Source: JBOFDK01 sp051650305
Lineage (GTDB): Bacteria; Bacillota; Clostridia; Lachnospirales; Cellulosilyticaceae
DNA: 7,977 nucleotides
Direction of reading: 5' to 3'
NCBI GenBank assembly: GCA_051650305.1
Contig: JBOFIT010000158.1
Location: forward strand, 1-7,977
A program made the position numbers and the translations under genes. The notes beneath the pieces were generated by a model. It worked only from the letters and a program-made list of their open reading frames with translations. It made no database searches and was not told the DNA's origin. Below are positions 5,947 through 7,977 of the stretch, in pieces; within the stretch, counting starts at the first letter, position 1; the number at the start of each line of letters is the position of its first letter.

Positions 5947-6918
5947 ATGGGGAAAAAACGACAAATCAAGTGGTGTGTATGGCTTATACTAGCAGTTCTT
6001 TATCTATGTTTTATAGGCTATAAGTATCAGCAAAGACAACCTAAAGACCAAGAGGGAGCAGAGGATACATCCCTAACAGTGGTCACATCGTCGTATCCGC
6101 TTTATTTACATACAAAGGTCATTGCAGAAGGTGCAGATACACAGGTGATCAATATGGTGAGTAAGGACGTGGGGTGTCTGCATGATTACCAACTTACCAC
6201 TGAAGATATGAAAAAAATCCATCAAGCAGATGTTTTTATTATGGGTGGTAAAGAGGAAGAGAGCATGTTATATAGTATCCTTAAGCAGTATCCCGACTTG
6301 CAAGTGGTCAATGCAAGTGAACAATGGGAAGCTGATCACGTTACGGAAGATACATGTACACACACACTTCAAGACGACCACGAAGCCCATACAGAGCATG
6401 AAGCACATGGAGAGAATCCACATGTTTGGCTAAGTTTAAAAGGGGCAGCAAGTCAGATTCAGACTATTACAGAAGCGCTCATTACTCAGGATCCTGACTA
6501 TGAACAAATCTATGTAGCAAACAGTAAGGCTTATACAGTGGCTGTGAAGCAACTGGAAGCAGACTGCGTGGTGAAAGAATCAGTAGCTGTTATGATGCTA
6601 CATGATACGTTTCAATATATGTTAGAAGACATGGGCGTGAAGGTAGTGGCGACACTGGCAGAAGGTAGTTATGAGAATCCTTCACCTAAGCAAGTAGAGG
6701 CAATTATAGGGACGATGCAAGATGCAGGTGCTAGGGCCATTGTAACGGAAGCAAAGTATGAAAGTTTGGGCATTCTCAAGACCCTTAAAGAAGCGACAGG
6801 ATGTGACGTAGTCGTACTAGATGGGGTGAATACACCTGCCACAGAAGATGAAGCATGTGGGATGCCTTATATCGAACGGATGAAAGGCAATCAAGGAATC
6901 ATAAAGGGGATGAAGTAA
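5947..6918 (+). CDS. znuA: Zinc-type ABC transporter substrate-binding protein (ZnuA/TroA family)
   Basis: The 323-residue product is a cluster A-I metal-binding protein (PF01297), which captures metal outside the membrane and hands it to the permease. It begins with positive charge and one hydrophobic helix (about 9-25), then the mature domain from 'LTVVTSSYPLYLHTKVI'. Expected metal ligands are His79 (in CLHDYQLT), His159 (in NPHVWLSL), His219 (in LHDTFQYM) and Asp292 (in VVLDG). Three histidines favour zinc over manganese, whose binders usually carry Glu at the third place. A His- and acid-rich loop (131-154, six histidines) precedes His159, as in zinc binders. Cys21 is in a LYLC context, not a standard lipobox, so the protein may stay tethered by its helix. 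The start is ATG 5947, with AAGGAAGG at 5933-5940; a GTG at 5854 is the alternative. The ATPase gene follows with no gap. Confidence 0.88.
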   Translation: MGKKRQIKWCVWLILAVLYLCFIGYKYQQRQPKDQEGAEDTSLTVVTSSYPLYLHTKVIAEGADTQVINMVSKDVGCLHDYQLTTEDMKKIHQADVFIMGGKEEESMLYSILKQYPDLQVVNASEQWEADHVTEDTCTHTLQDDHEAHTEHEAHGENPHVWLSLKGAASQIQTITEALITQDPDYEQIYVANSKAYTVAVKQLEADCVVKESVAVMMLHDTFQYMLEDMGVKVVATLAEGSYENPSPKQVEAIIGTMQDAGARAIVTEAKYESLGILKTLKEATGCDVVVLDGVNTPATEDEACGMPYIERMKGNQGIIKGMK

Positions 6919-7647
6919 ATGGAGCAGTGCAGGGTGTGCTGTACAACGTTAGAAGCTATAGGCGTAAAGGATCGGCAGAACGTTATTTTAGAGGCTATTA
7001 ACTTACAGATATATTGCAATGAAATCCTTGCCATCATTGGACCCAATGGGGCAGGAAAGACGACTTTGTTTCGAACGCTATTAGGGGAAATACATCATAC
7101 GGGGGATGTGATCTTTGCCAATGACCTACAAAAACATAAGGGTAGGCCTATTATCGGCTATGTACCTCAACAATTACATTTCGATTTATCCACACCACTG
7201 ACAGTGGAGGAGCTTTTTGCCATATGCTTGACGAGGAGACCAGCGTGGTTACCCATTACAAAAGCATTTAGGTTAGAAGTGCAGAAGGCTCTAGAAGAAG
7301 TAGGGATAGACTATGTGCTCCATCGGCAGATTGGTTTGCTTTCAGGTGGGGAATTGCAGCGGGTACTCTTAGCTCTTGCACTGCTTCCTACCCCACAGCT
7401 TTTGCTATTGGATGAGCCTGTATCAGGAGTGGATGTCAATGGACAGCAAGTTTTCTACGAAACGGTCAAAAAACTAAGAGAGAAGTATCAAATGGCCATT
7501 GTACTCATCACCCATGAACTAGACTTGCTAGAGGATATTTGTGACCGAGCGGTGCTTTTAAATAAACAAATCGTGGCTGAAGGAGCACCAGCGGTGGTCA
7601 AAGAACAAGCGAAAGGAGTGATGATATGGAAGCCAGTACGATCATGA
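6919..7647 (+). CDS. znuC: Metal ABC transporter ATP-binding protein (ZnuC-like)
   Basis: The 242-residue cytoplasmic ATPase powers the metal importer. All nucleotide-binding motifs are present in order: Walker A GPNGAGKTT (41-49), the Q-loop at YVPQQ (81-85), signature LSGGE (141-145), Walker B LLLLDEP (161-167), D-loop SGVD (169-172) and the H-loop histidine 199 in ITHE. The length is normal for the family. ATG 6919 directly follows the TAA of the binding-protein gene, and its Shine-Dalgarno site AAGGGGA (6904-6910) lies inside the end of that gene, 8 bases upstream, which suggests coupled translation. The 3' end overlaps the permease gene by 22 bases. Three cysteines (4, 7, 8) near the N-terminus are unusual but of unknown meaning. 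Zinc specificity is inferred from the neighbouring binding protein. Confidence 0.92.
   Translation: MEQCRVCCTTLEAIGVKDRQNVILEAINLQIYCNEILAIIGPNGAGKTTLFRTLLGEIHHTGDVIFANDLQKHKGRPIIGYVPQQLHFDLSTPLTVEELFAICLTRRPAWLPITKAFRLEVQKALEEVGIDYVLHRQIGLLSGGELQRVLLALALLPTPQLLLLDEPVSGVDVNGQQVFYETVKKLREKYQMAIVLITHELDLLEDICDRAVLLNKQIVAEGAPAVVKEQAKGVMIWKPVRS
7612..7618 (+). promoter_or_regulatory. Ribosome binding site of the permease gene, inside the ATPase gene
   Basis: AAAGGAG lies 7 bases before ATG 7626 and within the last codons of the ATPase gene. It selects the permease start over other nearby ATG codons, including 7621 (which is in the ATPase frame) and 7644 (in the permease frame). Confidence 0.8.
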
Positions 7648-7977
7648 GTACTCTCTATAGCATGATGGATTTTTTGTTGCCTTTTGAGTTTTTAAAGATG
7701 ACGTTTATGAAAAACGCTTTTCTAGGTGTGATACTAGCGGCGCCAATCTTAGGGCTTTTAAGTACCATGGTGGTGAATCAGAAGATGGCTTTTTTCTCAG
7801 ATGCCATTGGGCATAGTGCGCTGACAGGTATCGGTATTGGCGTGGCAATGGGATTTACATACCCTACGTGGGGGATGCTTGTATTTGCACTTTTATTAGG
7901 GGGATGTATCACGTACTTTAGTTATAAGTACCCACAAAATACAGATACTGTGATTGGTGTTTTTTCGGCATTAGCCA
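7626..7977 (+). CDS. znuB: Metal ABC transporter permease (ZnuB-like, ABC-3 family), 3' truncated by window
   Basis: The frame opens at ATG 7626 and stays open to the window edge, giving the first 117 residues of an expected 260-290. It matches the ABC-3 family (PF00950): 'FMKNAFLGVILAAPILGLLST' forms the first membrane helix (about 27-47), then the family-typical MAFFSDAIGHSALTGIGIGVAMG (54-76), then a third hydrophobic segment around GMLVFALLLGGCITYF (83-98) and NTDTVIGVFSALA, the start of the conserved region after helix 3. As membrane subunit of the importer it forms the metal channel with the ATPase of 6919-7647. It overlaps that gene by 22 bases and has its own Shine-Dalgarno site, so the three genes form one operon. 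Confidence 0.92.
   Translation, partial: MEASTIMSTLYSMMDFLLPFEFLKMTFMKNAFLGVILAAPILGLLSTMVVNQKMAFFSDAIGHSALTGIGIGVAMGFTYPTWGMLVFALLLGGCITYFSYKYPQNTDTVIGVFSALA

Overview
The window looks like a piece of chromosome from a low-GC, spore-forming Firmicute, most likely a clostridium (Lachnospiraceae or Cellulosilyticum-like; the genus is a guess). The reasons are strong AAAGGAGG-type Shine-Dalgarno sites, an A+T-rich base composition, short hairpin-plus-T-run terminators after nearly every gene, a SpoIID-like sporulation/peptidoglycan protein, and protein families typical of Clostridia. I see no tRNA, rRNA, CRISPR array, insertion sequence or phage gene.

Layout. Bases 1-366 (+) hold the 3' end of an FtsX/MacB-type ABC permease gene. 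A bidirectional terminator (373-408) separates it from four minus-strand genes: a 37-kDa nucleoid-associated (NdpA/YejK-type) protein (410-1387), a large O-antigen-ligase-type membrane protein (1482-3383), a SpoIID-like plus peptidoglycan-binding protein (3489-4787), and a LacX-type aldose 1-epimerase (4915-5787). Each of the upstream three is followed by its own hairpin terminator, so these look like separate single-gene transcription units rather than an operon. A 159-base divergent intergenic region (5788-5946) then leads to a plus-strand metal-uptake operon: a ZnuA/TroA-type binding protein (5947-6918), its ATPase (6919-7647) and its membrane permease (7626 to the window edge, incomplete).

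How the genes relate. The three last genes form one high-affinity metal ABC importer. Three histidines plus an aspartate in the binding protein, together with a histidine-rich loop, point to zinc rather than manganese. They are tightly packed, with 0 bases between the first two and a 22-base overlap between the second and third, which indicates translational coupling. The O-antigen-ligase-like protein and the SpoIID-like protein both concern the cell envelope, but separate terminators argue against a shared transcript. The epimerase is a housekeeping sugar enzyme.

Three start codons need correction against the longest possible reading frames: the SpoIID-like protein starts at 4787, the epimerase at 5787 and the binding protein most probably at 5947. 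I found no clear novel system. The more interesting points are the signal-peptide-less SpoIID/peptidoglycan-binding fusion with a possible sporulation-sigma promoter, the large soluble insert in the ligase-like protein, a promoter embedded in a terminator, and the ambiguous leader of the zinc operon.
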